Below, one piece after another: positions 7,984 to 16,421 of a stretch of 44,853 nt of DNA. Position numbers and translations under genes: made by a program. This DNA comes from Planctomycetaceae bacterium (GTDB taxonomy: Bacteria; Planctomycetota; Planctomycetia; Pirellulales; UBA1268). The stretch spans positions 1 through 44,853 of the forward strand of contig WTHB01000187.1 in the NCBI GenBank assembly GCA_011523305.1, read 5' to 3'. Positions within the stretch are counted from its first letter, which is position 1; every line of letters begins with the position of its first letter. The notes under the pieces were generated by a model. The model ran no database searches. It saw only the letters and a program-made list of their open reading frames with translations, and had not been told where the DNA came from.

Positions 7984-8727
7984 TGACTGGGGCGTGACGG
8001 CTGGATCGCCAGCGTCCGCTGGCCTGGCCTGGGCTCTGCTCAAGATCAGCTCGACGGGGGTGCCACTTGGTGGAACCCGTTCGGCGAAGGCTTCGAACAG
8101 GAGGGCCTCGTTGGCCTGGGAACTGGCAATCGGTAGGTCGAGCATGGCGGTCGGGAAGTTTGAGACGCAGACCAGGTCGCCGCCATCGGCCTGGTAATAC
8201 TCGGTGCCATCCCGCGGGTCCTTCCAGAACTGGCTGCCCGCGAAGACCCAGTGCGTGTCGAGTTGGTCGCCAGTCCGGCTGTCACGGACCCATTCTTGGG
8301 CGGTCGCGCGGCGGGTGGTCTCGCCTTCCTGCCAGATCACCTCAATGGCCACGGGGTCACCGGATGCTGGGGTGTAGCCGTCGGCAAAAGATGCGGGCTG
8401 CCCCGACTGCAGGCCAATTGCCAAGAGCGCGGCATGCACGAGCCTAGCCGGTGCGTCGACGGCGACAATCGACTCGTGTTCCTTGGTCTCTTTTGGGCAG
8501 GCAAAGAACTCAATCGGGCCGTCGTCGAGCGCAATCCGGCCTCCGACAATCACGCGGCTCGCGGCGAGGTCGACCCAGACTGCATCGGCCGGGGACAGCC
8601 GGCGAAGCTCGGGGTGAGGGTCACTCGCGGCAGCCGTCCCTGGCACCAGGGTGGCAAGGGCCAATCCGGCCAGGATGGTTCCCAGCCGGAACGTCTGTGA
8701 TTGGGGCAGGAAGCGGGGCTGAAACAT
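7975..8727 (-). CDS. YdjY-domain secreted protein
   Basis: A 250-residue protein from the ATG at 8727. A longer upstream frame exists, but only this start puts a signal-like segment (about residues 15-35, LAGLALATLVPGTAAA) at the N-terminus. The body carries the pattern of planctomycete YdjY-domain proteins: FACPKETKEHESIV, then VHAALLAIG, then QEWVRD, FAGSQFWKDP, YYQADGGDLVCVSNF and PTAMLDLPI. The molecular function of the domain is not established. The single Cys-Pro pair and the conserved acidic residues could bind metal, but that is a guess. It is divergent from the gene at 8927 and ends 19 bases from the hemQ stop. Confidence 0.85.
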   Translation of the reverse strand: MFQPRFLPQSQTFRLGTILAGLALATLVPGTAAASDPHPELRRLSPADAVWVDLAASRVIVGGRIALDDGPIEFFACPKETKEHESIVAVDAPARLVHAALLAIGLQSGQPASFADGYTPASGDPVAIEVIWQEGETTRRATAQEWVRDSRTGDQLDTHWVFAGSQFWKDPRDGTEYYQADGGDLVCVSNFPTAMLDLPIASSQANEALLFEAFAERVPPSGTPVELILSRAQARPADAGDPAVTPQSPN

Positions 8728-8913
8728 CGGGGGCTGCGTTCCTGTCAGGATGTGAATTGCCGCAGGGCTGGCTGCGAACTGGAGAACTGGCTGGTATAGT
8801 CGGTGCGTCTGGCCACCGCCTTTGGGGCGATTCGAAGAGTATCGCATGCCAGCAGACGGTGCCGATACGCCGGTTTCCACCCGTGAAAGCTGGCGTGGGT
8901 TTGAGGATCTTGT

Positions 8914-8919
8914 GAGGAG
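8914..8919 (+). promoter_or_regulatory. Shine-Dalgarno GAGGAG deciding the start at 8927
   Basis: A GAGGAG box lies seven bases before the ATG at 8927. The in-frame codons upstream (back to 8822) have no such site, so the shorter protein is preferred. Confidence 0.7.
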
Positions 8920-8926
8920 ACGTGGG

Positions 8927-10753
8927 ATGGCGAGTGTTAAACAGAAGAAGCGACCGAAGGCCCCAGCAGCGGTCGTTCCCAATGGCGAGGTCACCCCGTC
9001 TCCTGCGGCTGTTCCGCCAGTCGTTCCCGCTCCGGTGGTCCGCAAGCGTTCCGCCTCTCGGCAACGCCTGAAGCGAGACCGGTTGGCCGAACATCTTGAG
9101 CGAGCAGTTGGCCTGGCTGTCGACAAGCCAGTCACCCGGCGGCTGAAGCAACTGGCCCGGACCCTTACCGGCAAGTCGGCCAATGACCGCAGGCGAACGC
9201 ATGGGGCCAGCCTTGTTGCTGAGTGCCTTGATGCAGCTGCCACCGCTTCCGGGGCTGATCGGTGGGCCACCTGTGAGGCCGTGGCCTGGAGTGTGGCCTG
9301 GCTGATGCGACGCGGGGAGGGTGACGCTGCCCTTGGTGAACTGCTGGAGCGGGTTGTCCACTTGGCTGATGTGGCGCTGGATGGCATTGAACAGGGCGAT
9401 CTTGCGGCAGCGCCGTTTGTGCTGGTGGTGGCGGGCCTGTTTGCTGATGTGGAGAGTTGCCGGCCGCTCGGTCAGGTTGCGCGGACGAGCGTGGAAGAAC
9501 AGATTGAACGGTTCGTTGGCGCGGAAGGGGGGCTGCGGCTTGATGACGCCACAGCGATGCTGCGGCACGTCTGCTGCTGGGTGCGGTGCCGCGAGGCCAT
9601 CACTGCTGCCGGGGGGAAGGATCTTTCGCGGGACATCGTTCGGAAGCTCGATCTGGCAGTGGCATTTGCGGTTCGCTTGCTTGGAAACGACGCCCGGCCG
9701 CTTGAAGACATTGGCCCCGGACCCCGGCGGGGTGTCGATCCATTGATGCGGGCCGCCTTGCAGGGCCGTAAGAAATTGGCGGCGACCGTGCTCGCCTTGA
9801 CCGAAGGCCGAGAGGCCTCCGGAAGCCAACGCTGGTCGCAGAAGGGCCTGTTGACCGGCTCACTGTTTGATGAAGAGGCCTCCGTTGCCGTGCTGCGAAG
9901 TGGCTGGAAGCGGGGCAGCGTGCGGGTCGTGGTGTCGTTTCAGGCCGAGGTGCCACACCTTGAGATTGTGGTCGGGAATTGCTGCGTCACTTCTGGGCCG
10001 TGGGAGATTGCGATCGACCGGAAGGGCACGCCGCTGCCACTGGTCGGTGGCTGGACACGGAGTTGGTGGGAGGCCGATGACGACGCGGTCTATTTCGAGA
10101 TGTCTGTCGAACTGGACGGTGGGTTGCGGCTAGATCGGTCGGTGTTGGTGCTGCGGGACGATCAGGTCGTTTTGCTGGGCGATGCCGTGGTGCTGCCAGA
10201 GGCAGCGTACGGTGACAGGCCAGAGTCGCTGGCTGGCAAGCTAACGCTGCGATCAGCGATCAGCGTGCCGCCGACACTCGATGTGGAGGCGTGTGAGGAG
10301 ACCCGTGAGGTCTTTGGTGCTGACCTGAAACCGCGGCTGCTGGCCGCGCCGCTCGGGCTCGGCGAATGGCGGCAGCGGGATGCGGAAGGTGGCCTCGAGG
10401 TCACTGGGCGTCGCCTGGAACTAACGCAGTCCGCCGCAGTCAGTCGGCTGTATGCACCGCTCTGGATTGATCTCAATGCCCGACGGTTGAAGCGGCTGAA
10501 GGAGCGTCCGGCCGAAGAGCAGTTGACCTGGCGGCAGTTGACCGTTGCCGACACCCGTGAGATCCTCACGGCCGATCAGGCGGCTGGCTTCCGGGTGCAG
10601 GAGGGGCTCGATCAGTGGTTGGTCTATCGCTCGCTCGATGAAGCCCGCAATCGGTCGGTGCTCGGCTGTAATATTTCGAGCGAATTTCTCGCCGGCCGGC
10701 TCCGGACTGATGGAGAAGTCGATCGGGCGATTGAGGTGACTGAAGGCCCGTGA
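8927..10753 (+). CDS. Large conserved-looking protein of unknown function (weak heparinase II/III-like C-terminal half)
   Basis: A 608-residue protein I cannot name. Residues 1-50 are basic and Pro/Ala-rich. Residues about 55-290 are helical, rich in Leu, Ala and Arg, with the look of an alpha-alpha barrel or repeat. From about residue 300 the chain becomes beta-rich: FDEEASVAVLRSGWKRGSVRVVV is followed by many short strands. That start resembles the junction before the beta-sandwich of heparinase II/III-type lyases (xAVLRSG), but no catalytic Tyr/His pair is identified, so the link is weak. There is no signal peptide, so it is probably cytosolic. Its stop overlaps the GTG of yggS (GTGA), implying one transcript and coupled translation. 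A TATAGT at 8795-8800 is a possible -10 element without a good -35. Confidence 0.8.
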   Translation: MASVKQKKRPKAPAAVVPNGEVTPSPAAVPPVVPAPVVRKRSASRQRLKRDRLAEHLERAVGLAVDKPVTRRLKQLARTLTGKSANDRRRTHGASLVAECLDAAATASGADRWATCEAVAWSVAWLMRRGEGDAALGELLERVVHLADVALDGIEQGDLAAAPFVLVVAGLFADVESCRPLGQVARTSVEEQIERFVGAEGGLRLDDATAMLRHVCCWVRCREAITAAGGKDLSRDIVRKLDLAVAFAVRLLGNDARPLEDIGPGPRRGVDPLMRAALQGRKKLAATVLALTEGREASGSQRWSQKGLLTGSLFDEEASVAVLRSGWKRGSVRVVVSFQAEVPHLEIVVGNCCVTSGPWEIAIDRKGTPLPLVGGWTRSWWEADDDAVYFEMSVELDGGLRLDRSVLVLRDDQVVLLGDAVVLPEAAYGDRPESLAGKLTLRSAISVPPTLDVEACEETREVFGADLKPRLLAAPLGLGEWRQRDAEGGLEVTGRRLELTQSAAVSRLYAPLWIDLNARRLKRLKERPAEEQLTWRQLTVADTREILTADQAAGFRVQEGLDQWLVYRSLDEARNRSVLGCNISSEFLAGRLRTDGEVDRAIEVTEGP

Positions 10754-11508
10754 GTTCGACGACCAGTGATTCCCCGACGCCAGGGGAGCCTGAGCCGACG
10801 GCAGCCGAGCAGCGGCAGTGCTGCGAGAATTGGCAGGCGGTCCGCGAACGGGTTGCCACCGCCTGTCACCAGGCTGGACGTGGGCCTGACACTGTCCGCA
10901 TTGTTGGGGTGACAAAGTATGTCGGGCTGGCAGCGACCCGGGCCCTGATTGAGGCAGGCTGTCGCGATCTCGGGGAAAGCCGCCCACAGGCTCTCTGGGA
11001 GAAGGCGGCTGCGTTTGCGACTGTCGATCGGTCCCTGCAGTGGCATCTGATTGGGCATCTCCAACGCAACAAGGTGCCGCGGACGGTTGCCTGCGGAGCT
11101 TTGATCCAGACGCTCGACAGTGAGCGGCTGGCGATCGCCCTCAACCAGGCTGCGGTTGCTGCTGGAGTGAGCTGTGAAGTGTTGCTGGAGGTGAACGTGT
11201 CCGCCGATCCCGGGCGGAGCGGGGTGGTGCCGGCGGCGGCTGGCGATCTCTTGGAGATGGTCGCGGGCCTGCCCGGCCTGCTGCCGCGGGGGGTGATGGG
11301 GATGGCCAGCCATCCCGACGCAGGCATCGATCCCCGTCAGGACTTTGCTCACCTGCGGACGCTCCGCGACACGCTGGCCAAGCATTGCCCTGCGGCAGGT
11401 GAACTGCCCGAGCTCTCCATGGGCATGAGCGGGGACTTCGAGGCCGCAATTCTCGAAGGAAGCACGATGGTGCGGATCGGTTCAGCCCTGTTTGAGAGCC
11501 TGCGGTAA
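10750..11508 (+). CDS. yggS: YggS-family PLP-binding protein (PLP homeostasis)
   Basis: A 252-residue member of the YggS/PROSC (PLPBP) family, a single TIM-barrel protein that binds pyridoxal 5'-phosphate and buffers its level in the cytoplasm. The PLP lysine is K56 in VGVTKYV. Other family marks are DLGESRPQAL, WHLIGHLQRNK, the strand LLEVNVSADPGRSG, and near the C-terminus the phosphate-binding ELSMGMSGDFEAAI and GSTMVRIGSALFE. The N-terminal 30 residues are an acidic, Pro-rich extension. The GTG start overlaps the stop of the previous gene by four bases, so translation is probably coupled. It ends next to a short tandem repeat and converges with a sulfatase gene. Confidence 0.94.
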   Translation: MSSTTSDSPTPGEPEPTAAEQRQCCENWQAVRERVATACHQAGRGPDTVRIVGVTKYVGLAATRALIEAGCRDLGESRPQALWEKAAAFATVDRSLQWHLIGHLQRNKVPRTVACGALIQTLDSERLAIALNQAAVAAGVSCEVLLEVNVSADPGRSGVVPAAAGDLLEMVAGLPGLLPRGVMGMASHPDAGIDPRQDFAHLRTLRDTLAKHCPAAGELPELSMGMSGDFEAAILEGSTMVRIGSALFESLR

Positions 11509-11516
11509 TTGACCGA

Positions 11517-11568
11517 TCAGTCAGTCTGGTCAGTCAGTCTGGTCAGTCAGTCCGGTCTGGCAGCCCGG
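11517..11568. repeat. 13-base tandem repeat at a convergent gene junction
   Basis: Two exact copies of TCAGTCAGTCTGG (11517-11529, 11530-11542), a third copy with one change (11543-11555) and a more diverged fourth unit (11556-11568) stand head to tail. They begin just after the yggS stop and run into the last codons of the sulfatase on the other strand. Confidence 0.85.
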
Positions 11569-13037
11569 TCTGGCAACGCAGTCTTCTTGATCAAGGCTTC
11601 GGGCGGTTGAACGGAAGTCCTAGGGGCTCGGAAGACATACGGCCGAAACACCTCGACGATCATGGCCCAGTCCTCCAGCGATCGCGTAGGATAGGTTGCC
11701 GGCCAGCCGCCTTGGCGAAAGGCATCTGTCACCCCGTTGTCGTGCATGGCGTTTCGCCAGGTAGCCAGAGCCGCCCGCATCTCCTGAGCGGTGTTTGTGT
11801 AAGCCGGGTCATCGATCAGGTTGTTGGTTTCCCAGGGGTCGGCGTCGAGGTCGTAGAGTTCTTCAGCCGGTTTCGTGGCGGCCATGAACCGGGCCTGCAC
11901 CGGCGTGAGGGCACCCTCAAGATTCATGACGTTGAGCACGGCCAATGTCGGATAGCGGAGTTCTTTGTAGGCGTTGTACTGACAGTAAGGGCGTTCAGGC
12001 ATCAGGTTGAGAATGTATTTGTGGTGTTTACTGCGAACCGCCCGCATCGCGTCGTGGGTGTCATCCATCTTGTCCCGTGCGGCAAAGATGAAGGGCCGCG
12101 AGTGAATAGCGTCTGAAAAGAGATTCATGCCCTGCAGTGGGTGAGGAGGCGTCACGCCCGCGGCATCGACGATGGTTTGGCAAATATCGAGCGTGGTGAC
12201 GAGGTCTTCACAGACGGTGCCGGCTTCGATGTGGCCGGGCCACCGCATGATCAGCGGAATGGCGATGCCACCGTCATAGAGGAACTGCTTGCCGCGGGGC
12301 ATGCAGCGACCATTGTCGCCAATCAAAATGACCAGCGTGCTGTCACGGAGCCCGTCGTCATCGAGTTGCTTGAGGATCCGGCCAATTGCGCGGTCGGCTA
12401 TCTGCAATTGCTCAAGCCCGTTGGCCCAGTCCCGGCGAACCAGCGGCACATCGGGGTAGTACGGTGGGAGTTGCACGGCATTTTCATCGATTGGGCGGAG
12501 CGGATCCCGCTGCCATTTGCGATGGGTCGACGCCTCGGTTGCTTGGGCAAAGAATGGTTGGCCGGCAGCACGTTGTCTCCAGTGTTTGCCGGCGAAGCCA
12601 AGTGGGTCAGAAAAATTCTGGTCAGTCTTAGCACTGAGTCCGCAGCCGCAGGCGGTAAAGTAACCGGCGTCCTGCAGCAGCGCAGGAATGGGGCGAATGC
12701 CGTAGGGCAGGGGCTTTTTGTCGCCGGTGCGATGCTGATTGGTGCCGGTGTAGTTCTGGTAGTGGCCGGTGAGCATAGCCGATCGCGACGTTGAGCAGAC
12801 CGGCGCGGTCGTGAAGGCTTGGGTATAGCGGACGCCCTCTGCGGCGAACTGGTCGATATTGGGGGTGTGGACAGCCGCGGTGCCATAGCAGGAGAGTTCG
12901 GGGCCCCAGTCTTCGAGCATGATCCAGAGGATGTTTGGACGGTTGTCTGCTGCAGGCCGTGGCTCGGCGGCCAAGAGCACAGGCAGGATGGTCTGGCAGG
13001 CTGCGACGAAGCAGAAGACTCGGGCGTAGAGTGCCAT
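11547..13037 (-). CDS. Sulfatase (alkaline-phosphatase superfamily), secreted, with an atypical CSTSR motif
   Basis: A 496-residue sulfatase starting at the ATG at 13037, which has a GGAAGG box upstream and puts a signal peptide at residues 1-25 (cleavage near LLAAEP). The N-terminal metal site reads NILWIMLEDWG. The formylglycine motif is C81-S-T-S-R, so the third position is Thr rather than the usual Pro or Ala of C-x-P/A-x-R. Later marks are LVILIGDNGRCMPRGK (metal site) and a C-terminal substrate lobe with LYDLDADPWETNNL. In the family Cys is converted to formylglycine, which attacks the sulfate ester (or sulfamate). The overall pattern is close to heparan N-sulfatase-like planctomycete enzymes; the substrate is unknown. 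It lies downstream of greA on the same strand, 107 bases away. Confidence 0.92.
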   Translation of the reverse strand: MALYARVFCFVAACQTILPVLLAAEPRPAADNRPNILWIMLEDWGPELSCYGTAAVHTPNIDQFAAEGVRYTQAFTTAPVCSTSRSAMLTGHYQNYTGTNQHRTGDKKPLPYGIRPIPALLQDAGYFTACGCGLSAKTDQNFSDPLGFAGKHWRQRAAGQPFFAQATEASTHRKWQRDPLRPIDENAVQLPPYYPDVPLVRRDWANGLEQLQIADRAIGRILKQLDDDGLRDSTLVILIGDNGRCMPRGKQFLYDGGIAIPLIMRWPGHIEAGTVCEDLVTTLDICQTIVDAAGVTPPHPLQGMNLFSDAIHSRPFIFAARDKMDDTHDAMRAVRSKHHKYILNLMPERPYCQYNAYKELRYPTLAVLNVMNLEGALTPVQARFMAATKPAEELYDLDADPWETNNLIDDPAYTNTAQEMRAALATWRNAMHDNGVTDAFRQGGWPATYPTRSLEDWAMIVEVFRPYVFRAPRTSVQPPEALIKKTALPDRAARPD

Positions 13038-13144
13038 GGAGTATCCTTCCGAAGACCGCGAAGACGACCGGGTTTGGGTGATCGGGTCCAAAAAGCGACC
13101 CGATCGTGAGTTGGAATCCATGAAAATGCTTGCCGCTGCGTGGC

Positions 13145-13621
13145 CTAGTCGAACCGCACTTCCTTGATCTCAAAATTCATGGTGCCGGCAGGCACATCGA
13201 TCGAGACCTTTTGGCCGACCTTGCTTCCCATTAGTCCCTGGGCCAACGGGCTGGCGACGTTGATCTTGCCAGCGTCGTAGTCCTCTTCGCCCGCGCCGAC
13301 CAGTACGAAGGTTTCTTCGTCACCGAAATCAAGGTCCTTGACGATGACGGTCGATCCGAACACCACCTCGTCTCCCGCCTCTTTCGGCCGCTCAACGATC
13401 ACGGCCCGAGCGAGTTTGTCCCGCAGCAGGTTGATCTTCGCCTGGAGCATGCCTTGGCTTTCCCGAGCACCGTGATATTCGGCGTTCTCACTCAGGTCGC
13501 CCTCACTGCGGGCTTCGGCAATCCGCTTCGTGATCTTGGGCATTTCTTCCTGTTCGAGCTGATCGACCTCGGCCTTGAGTTTGTCATAGCCGACCTTTGT
13601 CATGGGAATACGATCAGACAT
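13145..13621 (-). CDS. greA: Transcription elongation factor GreA
   Basis: A 158-residue protein with both GreA domains. The N-terminal coiled coil (about 1-75) carries ARSEGDLSENAEYHGARE, whose acidic tip residues (D42, E45) reach the RNA polymerase active site to stimulate cleavage of backtracked RNA. The C-terminal FKBP-like domain (about 80-158) contains VVFGSTV, INVASPLAQGLMG and the typical end pattern. An AAGGAG box lies about seven bases before the ATG at 13621, and the length equals that of the family. It follows the zinc-ribbon gene by 67 bases on the same strand, so the two may be co-transcribed. Confidence 0.97.
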   Translation of the reverse strand: MSDRIPMTKVGYDKLKAEVDQLEQEEMPKITKRIAEARSEGDLSENAEYHGARESQGMLQAKINLLRDKLARAVIVERPKEAGDEVVFGSTVIVKDLDFGDEETFVLVGAGEEDYDAGKINVASPLAQGLMGSKVGQKVSIDVPAGTMNFEIKEVRFD

Positions 13622-13688
13622 GGTGCGTCTCCTTCTCAAATCTCCACAAGGAAAAAATGGGTGGTCTGCCGAGACCCGCCTGGGGTGC

Positions 13689-14405
13689 TCAAGATGGCAA
13701 GTCAGGTTCGTACAAGAGCCTGCCGCAACTGCGGCACATCGCCACATTGCCAGCCAGAAGTTGGGAGAGCAGCTTGCCGGTGAGTTGCTGGTGGCAGCCA
13801 CCACAGCAACCAGACTCTGAGGTGGCCATGCCATCCTCTCCCTTGTGCTTGACGACCCGGTGGTAGAGTTCCCGAACGTCGTCAGTCAGATCGGCCTCAG
13901 CCTGTTCAAGTTGCTTCGTGACGTGGGCAACGTCCTGTTCAAGCTGTGCTGCCTCGTCACTGATCCGCTGCTTCAGACTGTCCAGGGTGGCACTGGCCTC
14001 GTTTACCTGCTTGTCGGCAGCTGGCTGCTCAGCGGTGATGGCATCGACCCCTTCGAGGGCCTCGAGGATTTCATCCTCAAGCACTCGGATGGCGGCACGA
14101 TCGGCGTCAATCTGCTCCCCGAGCAGTTGGTATTCGCGATTGGTTTTGGCCGTGTTTCGCTTGGCTTCCAGGTCGGTGATCTTGGCTTCGGAAGACCGCA
14201 GCTGAAGCTGCTTGTCGTCGACTTTTTTCCGTGCCAGCCGCAGCGACTCGGCCAGTTGGGTGCGGGCTGATTCAGCCGCAGTGAGGCGTCCGGTCTGAGC
14301 GGCGATCTGCCGGGGACCAGCTGCCAGCCTGCCACGGAGGTCAGTCAGTTGCCGCTGAATGCGGTGCAGAGTGCGAATGACGACAGCGGCGGTGGCAACA
14401 GCCAT
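13689..14405 (-). CDS. Coiled-coil protein with C-terminal C4 zinc ribbon
   Basis: A 238-residue protein starting at ATG 14405, with a GGAGGG box before it. Residues about 15-185 form a long, nearly uninterrupted antiparallel-type coiled coil. The C-terminus holds a zinc ribbon with two Cys pairs, CGGC and CRSC, about 22 residues apart. This layout matches the DUF164/C4-type zinc-ribbon family (CT398/HP0958-like). HP0958 in Helicobacter interacts with RpoN and flagellar mRNA, but most members have no known role. The gene sits between rpoD and greA in a run of information-processing genes, which hints at a nucleic-acid or transcription-linked function. Confidence 0.85.
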   Translation of the reverse strand: MAVATAAVVIRTLHRIQRQLTDLRGRLAAGPRQIAAQTGRLTAAESARTQLAESLRLARKKVDDKQLQLRSSEAKITDLEAKRNTAKTNREYQLLGEQIDADRAAIRVLEDEILEALEGVDAITAEQPAADKQVNEASATLDSLKQRISDEAAQLEQDVAHVTKQLEQAEADLTDDVRELYHRVVKHKGEDGMATSESGCCGGCHQQLTGKLLSQLLAGNVAMCRSCGRLLYEPDLPS

Positions 14406-14485
14406 GGGGAACCCTCCGGGAAAACCGTCAGAGTACCACACTGGGGGAGGTCCCGAAATTCCCCGGTTCGGCCAGCCGAGCCGAG

Positions 14486-14514
14486 CCGGGCCGCAGGACC
14501 AGCCTGCGGCCCGG
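14486..14514. terminator. Strong GC hairpin after rpoD
   Basis: CCGGGCCGCAGG (14486-14497) pairs perfectly over 12 bases with CCTGCGGCCCGG (14503-14514) around a five-base loop, seven bases past the rpoD stop. No T-tract follows on the minus strand, so it may need Rho or mainly protect the 3' end of the mRNA. Confidence 0.6.
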
Positions 14515-14521
14515 ACGGTCG

Positions 14522-16285
14522 TCAGCTTGCGGCCGTGCCGAGGAAGTTCTCCAACTGCTTTGCCCGCACTGGGTGTTGCAGTTTCTTGACCGCTTTGGCC
14601 TCGATCTGGCGAACCCGTTCGCGGGTGACCCGGAAGATGCGGCCCACCTCTTCGAGCGTGTAGGTGTAGCCATCGGTCAGGCCATAGCGGAGGCGAATGA
14701 TTTCCCGCTCACGGTAGGTGAGCGTTTTCAGGAGCGAGTCGAGTTTGTCCCGGAGGAGGCCGTGGGTGGTTGACTCTGTCGGGCTCGACGACCCGAGGTC
14801 TTCAACTAATTCACTGAAGCTCGCATCTTCGCTTTCACCAATGGGCCGGTCGAGACTCATCGGCTGGCGGCCCATGTCGAGCACCCGGCGGGCGTCCTCA
14901 AGCGAGACCTCCGCCGAGTCAGCGATCTCTTCTGGGGTTGGCTCGCGGCCCAGTTCATGGAGCAGCCGCTTAGCGGTGGCCCGCAGTTTGGACAGGAGGT
15001 CGATCATGTGCACCGGAATGCGGATCGTACGGGCCTGGTCGGCAATTGCCCGCGTGATCGCCTGCCGAATCCACCAGGTGGCGTAGGTCGAGAACTTGAA
15101 CCCGCGGCGATACTCGTACTTGTCGACCGCTCGCATCAGTCCTGTGTTGCCCTCTTGGATCAGGTCGAGAAAAGAGAGACCGCGGTTCCGGTACTTCTTT
15201 GCGATTGAGACCACCAGCCGGAGATTGGCGGCCGACAGGTTGCGTTTGGCTGCTTCATACTCGGCCTTCAGTTTGTCGAGCGAGGCAACGCGGTTGCGAA
15301 GGGATGTCGGGCTTTCCTGGGTGGACAGCATCAGGTCGCGGAGTTCCTTCCGCATGTCAGCGCGGTCATCGCAGGAGAGTTCGCCGGTCTTCATTCGCCG
15401 CAGGTCTGCCTGGAGGCGATCCATCCGTTCCGACATGCCAGCCAGCAGTTTCATCAGCGGCTGCACGCGGCGGGTTCGCAGACTCAGTTCCTCAACGAGG
15501 GTCAGTGTCTTGCCCCGGATTCGGCGGAACCGCTGACGGGCCTCGCGGGCCGTCGCTCGCTCCGTGCGAGTACTGATCAAGCGTTTGAAGTCCTCGTGGC
15601 TCTGGTTCATCAGCCGATCGAGCGTGGCAAGGTTGTGGGGCATCCGGGCGAGAATCTGCTCTTTCGTCAGCCGCTCGGTGAGCGACACCTTGATGGTCCG
15701 GTCGAAGGGCAGGCGGCCCTCATGGACCCGTCGGAGCGTTTCCACAGTCGAACGCATCGCGAAGCCGCAGCCGAGGATTGCCCGCCGAAACCGTTTGCGG
15801 GTGACTTCGATCCGTTTGGCCAACGAGATCTCTTCTTCACGGGTCAGCAGCGGGATTTCTGCCATCTGTGCCAGATACATTCGGATCGGATCGTTTGCTG
15901 CGTTTGACGGCGGGGTGGTGATTGCTTCATCACGCCGGGGCCGGGCTGGCTTGGCGGCGGGCGGTACGACAGTTGCCTCGGCCGGGGCAACGGGGCTTCC
16001 GGCTGCCTGCTCCGGCAGTTCCTCGACCAGTTCAATTCCCTTGTCATCCAGCGCGATCAGCAGGGCATCGATCTTTTCTGGATCGACCGCCTCGTCGGGC
16101 AGGTATGCGTTGATCTGGTCAAAGGTGAGAAAGCCGGTGCGGCGTCCCTCCTCGATGAGGCCACGGAGGTCGGCATCGTGGAGGTGGTTCAGGCCTGCGG
16201 TCCCAGGTGAAGGAGCAGACGCAGCCTCAGGGGGTAAGGCGGTCGCGTCGTGTGGTTCATTGTGCAGATCGTCATGTACTCGCAT
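14522..16285 (-). CDS. rpoD: Primary RNA polymerase sigma factor RpoD (sigma-70)
   Basis: A 587-residue primary sigma factor. Residues about 30-95 resemble region 1.1 ([21 protein letters not shown]). Region 1.2 contains [22 protein letters not shown] non-conserved helical insert of about 170 residues follows, as in group 1 sigmas. Region 2 includes [27 protein letters not shown] and the promoter-melting/-10 segment [16 protein letters not shown] (near residue 400). Region 3 has REPTPEEIA. Region 4.2 ends with the [22 protein letters not shown]. The whole set and region 1.1 mark it as the housekeeping factor rather than an alternative sigma. An AAGGAGA box supports ATG 16285. It follows dnaG by 136 bases, the conserved primase-sigma order, and ends at a strong hairpin. 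Confidence 0.97.
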   Translation of the reverse strand: MRVHDDLHNEPHDATALPPEAASAPSPGTAGLNHLHDADLRGLIEEGRRTGFLTFDQINAYLPDEAVDPEKIDALLIALDDKGIELVEELPEQAAGSPVAPAEATVVPPAAKPARPRRDEAITTPPSNAANDPIRMYLAQMAEIPLLTREEEISLAKRIEVTRKRFRRAILGCGFAMRSTVETLRRVHEGRLPFDRTIKVSLTERLTKEQILARMPHNLATLDRLMNQSHEDFKRLISTRTERATAREARQRFRRIRGKTLTLVEELSLRTRRVQPLMKLLAGMSERMDRLQADLRRMKTGELSCDDRADMRKELRDLMLSTQESPTSLRNRVASLDKLKAEYEAAKRNLSAANLRLVVSIAKKYRNRGLSFLDLIQEGNTGLMRAVDKYEYRRGFKFSTYATWWIRQAITRAIADQARTIRIPVHMIDLLSKLRATAKRLLHELGREPTPEEIADSAEVSLEDARRVLDMGRQPMSLDRPIGESEDASFSELVEDLGSSSPTESTTHGLLRDKLDSLLKTLTYREREIIRLRYGLTDGYTYTLEEVGRIFRVTRERVRQIEAKAVKKLQHPVRAKQLENFLGTAAS

Positions 16286-16293
16286 CGGCTGGT

Positions 16294-16300
16294 TCTCCTT
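16294..16300 (-). promoter_or_regulatory. Shine-Dalgarno AAGGAGA for rpoD
   Basis: AAGGAGA on the minus strand lies eight bases before ATG 16285 and fixes this start over upstream in-frame codons. Confidence 0.7.
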
Positions 16301-16421
16301 CACCAGCGTGCCACCAGCGGCACGCATATTCCGTCGGTCACTCGCCAACCACCCCCCACAACGTCCATCGGCCAGCAGGCCGAGACAGGACGTTCTGATT
16401 GCGGTGACGAGTCGGGCATCT

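Noticed and set aside
8727-9387. N-terminal extension of the YdjY-domain gene
   Set aside because: The extra 220 residues are Ser/Arg-rich, overlap the divergent 8927 gene and would bury the signal peptide.
8621-9829. A 402-codon open frame on the minus strand
   Set aside because: It overlaps the antisense of the 8927 gene and part of the YdjY gene, with Pro/Arg/His-rich low-complexity composition and no motif.
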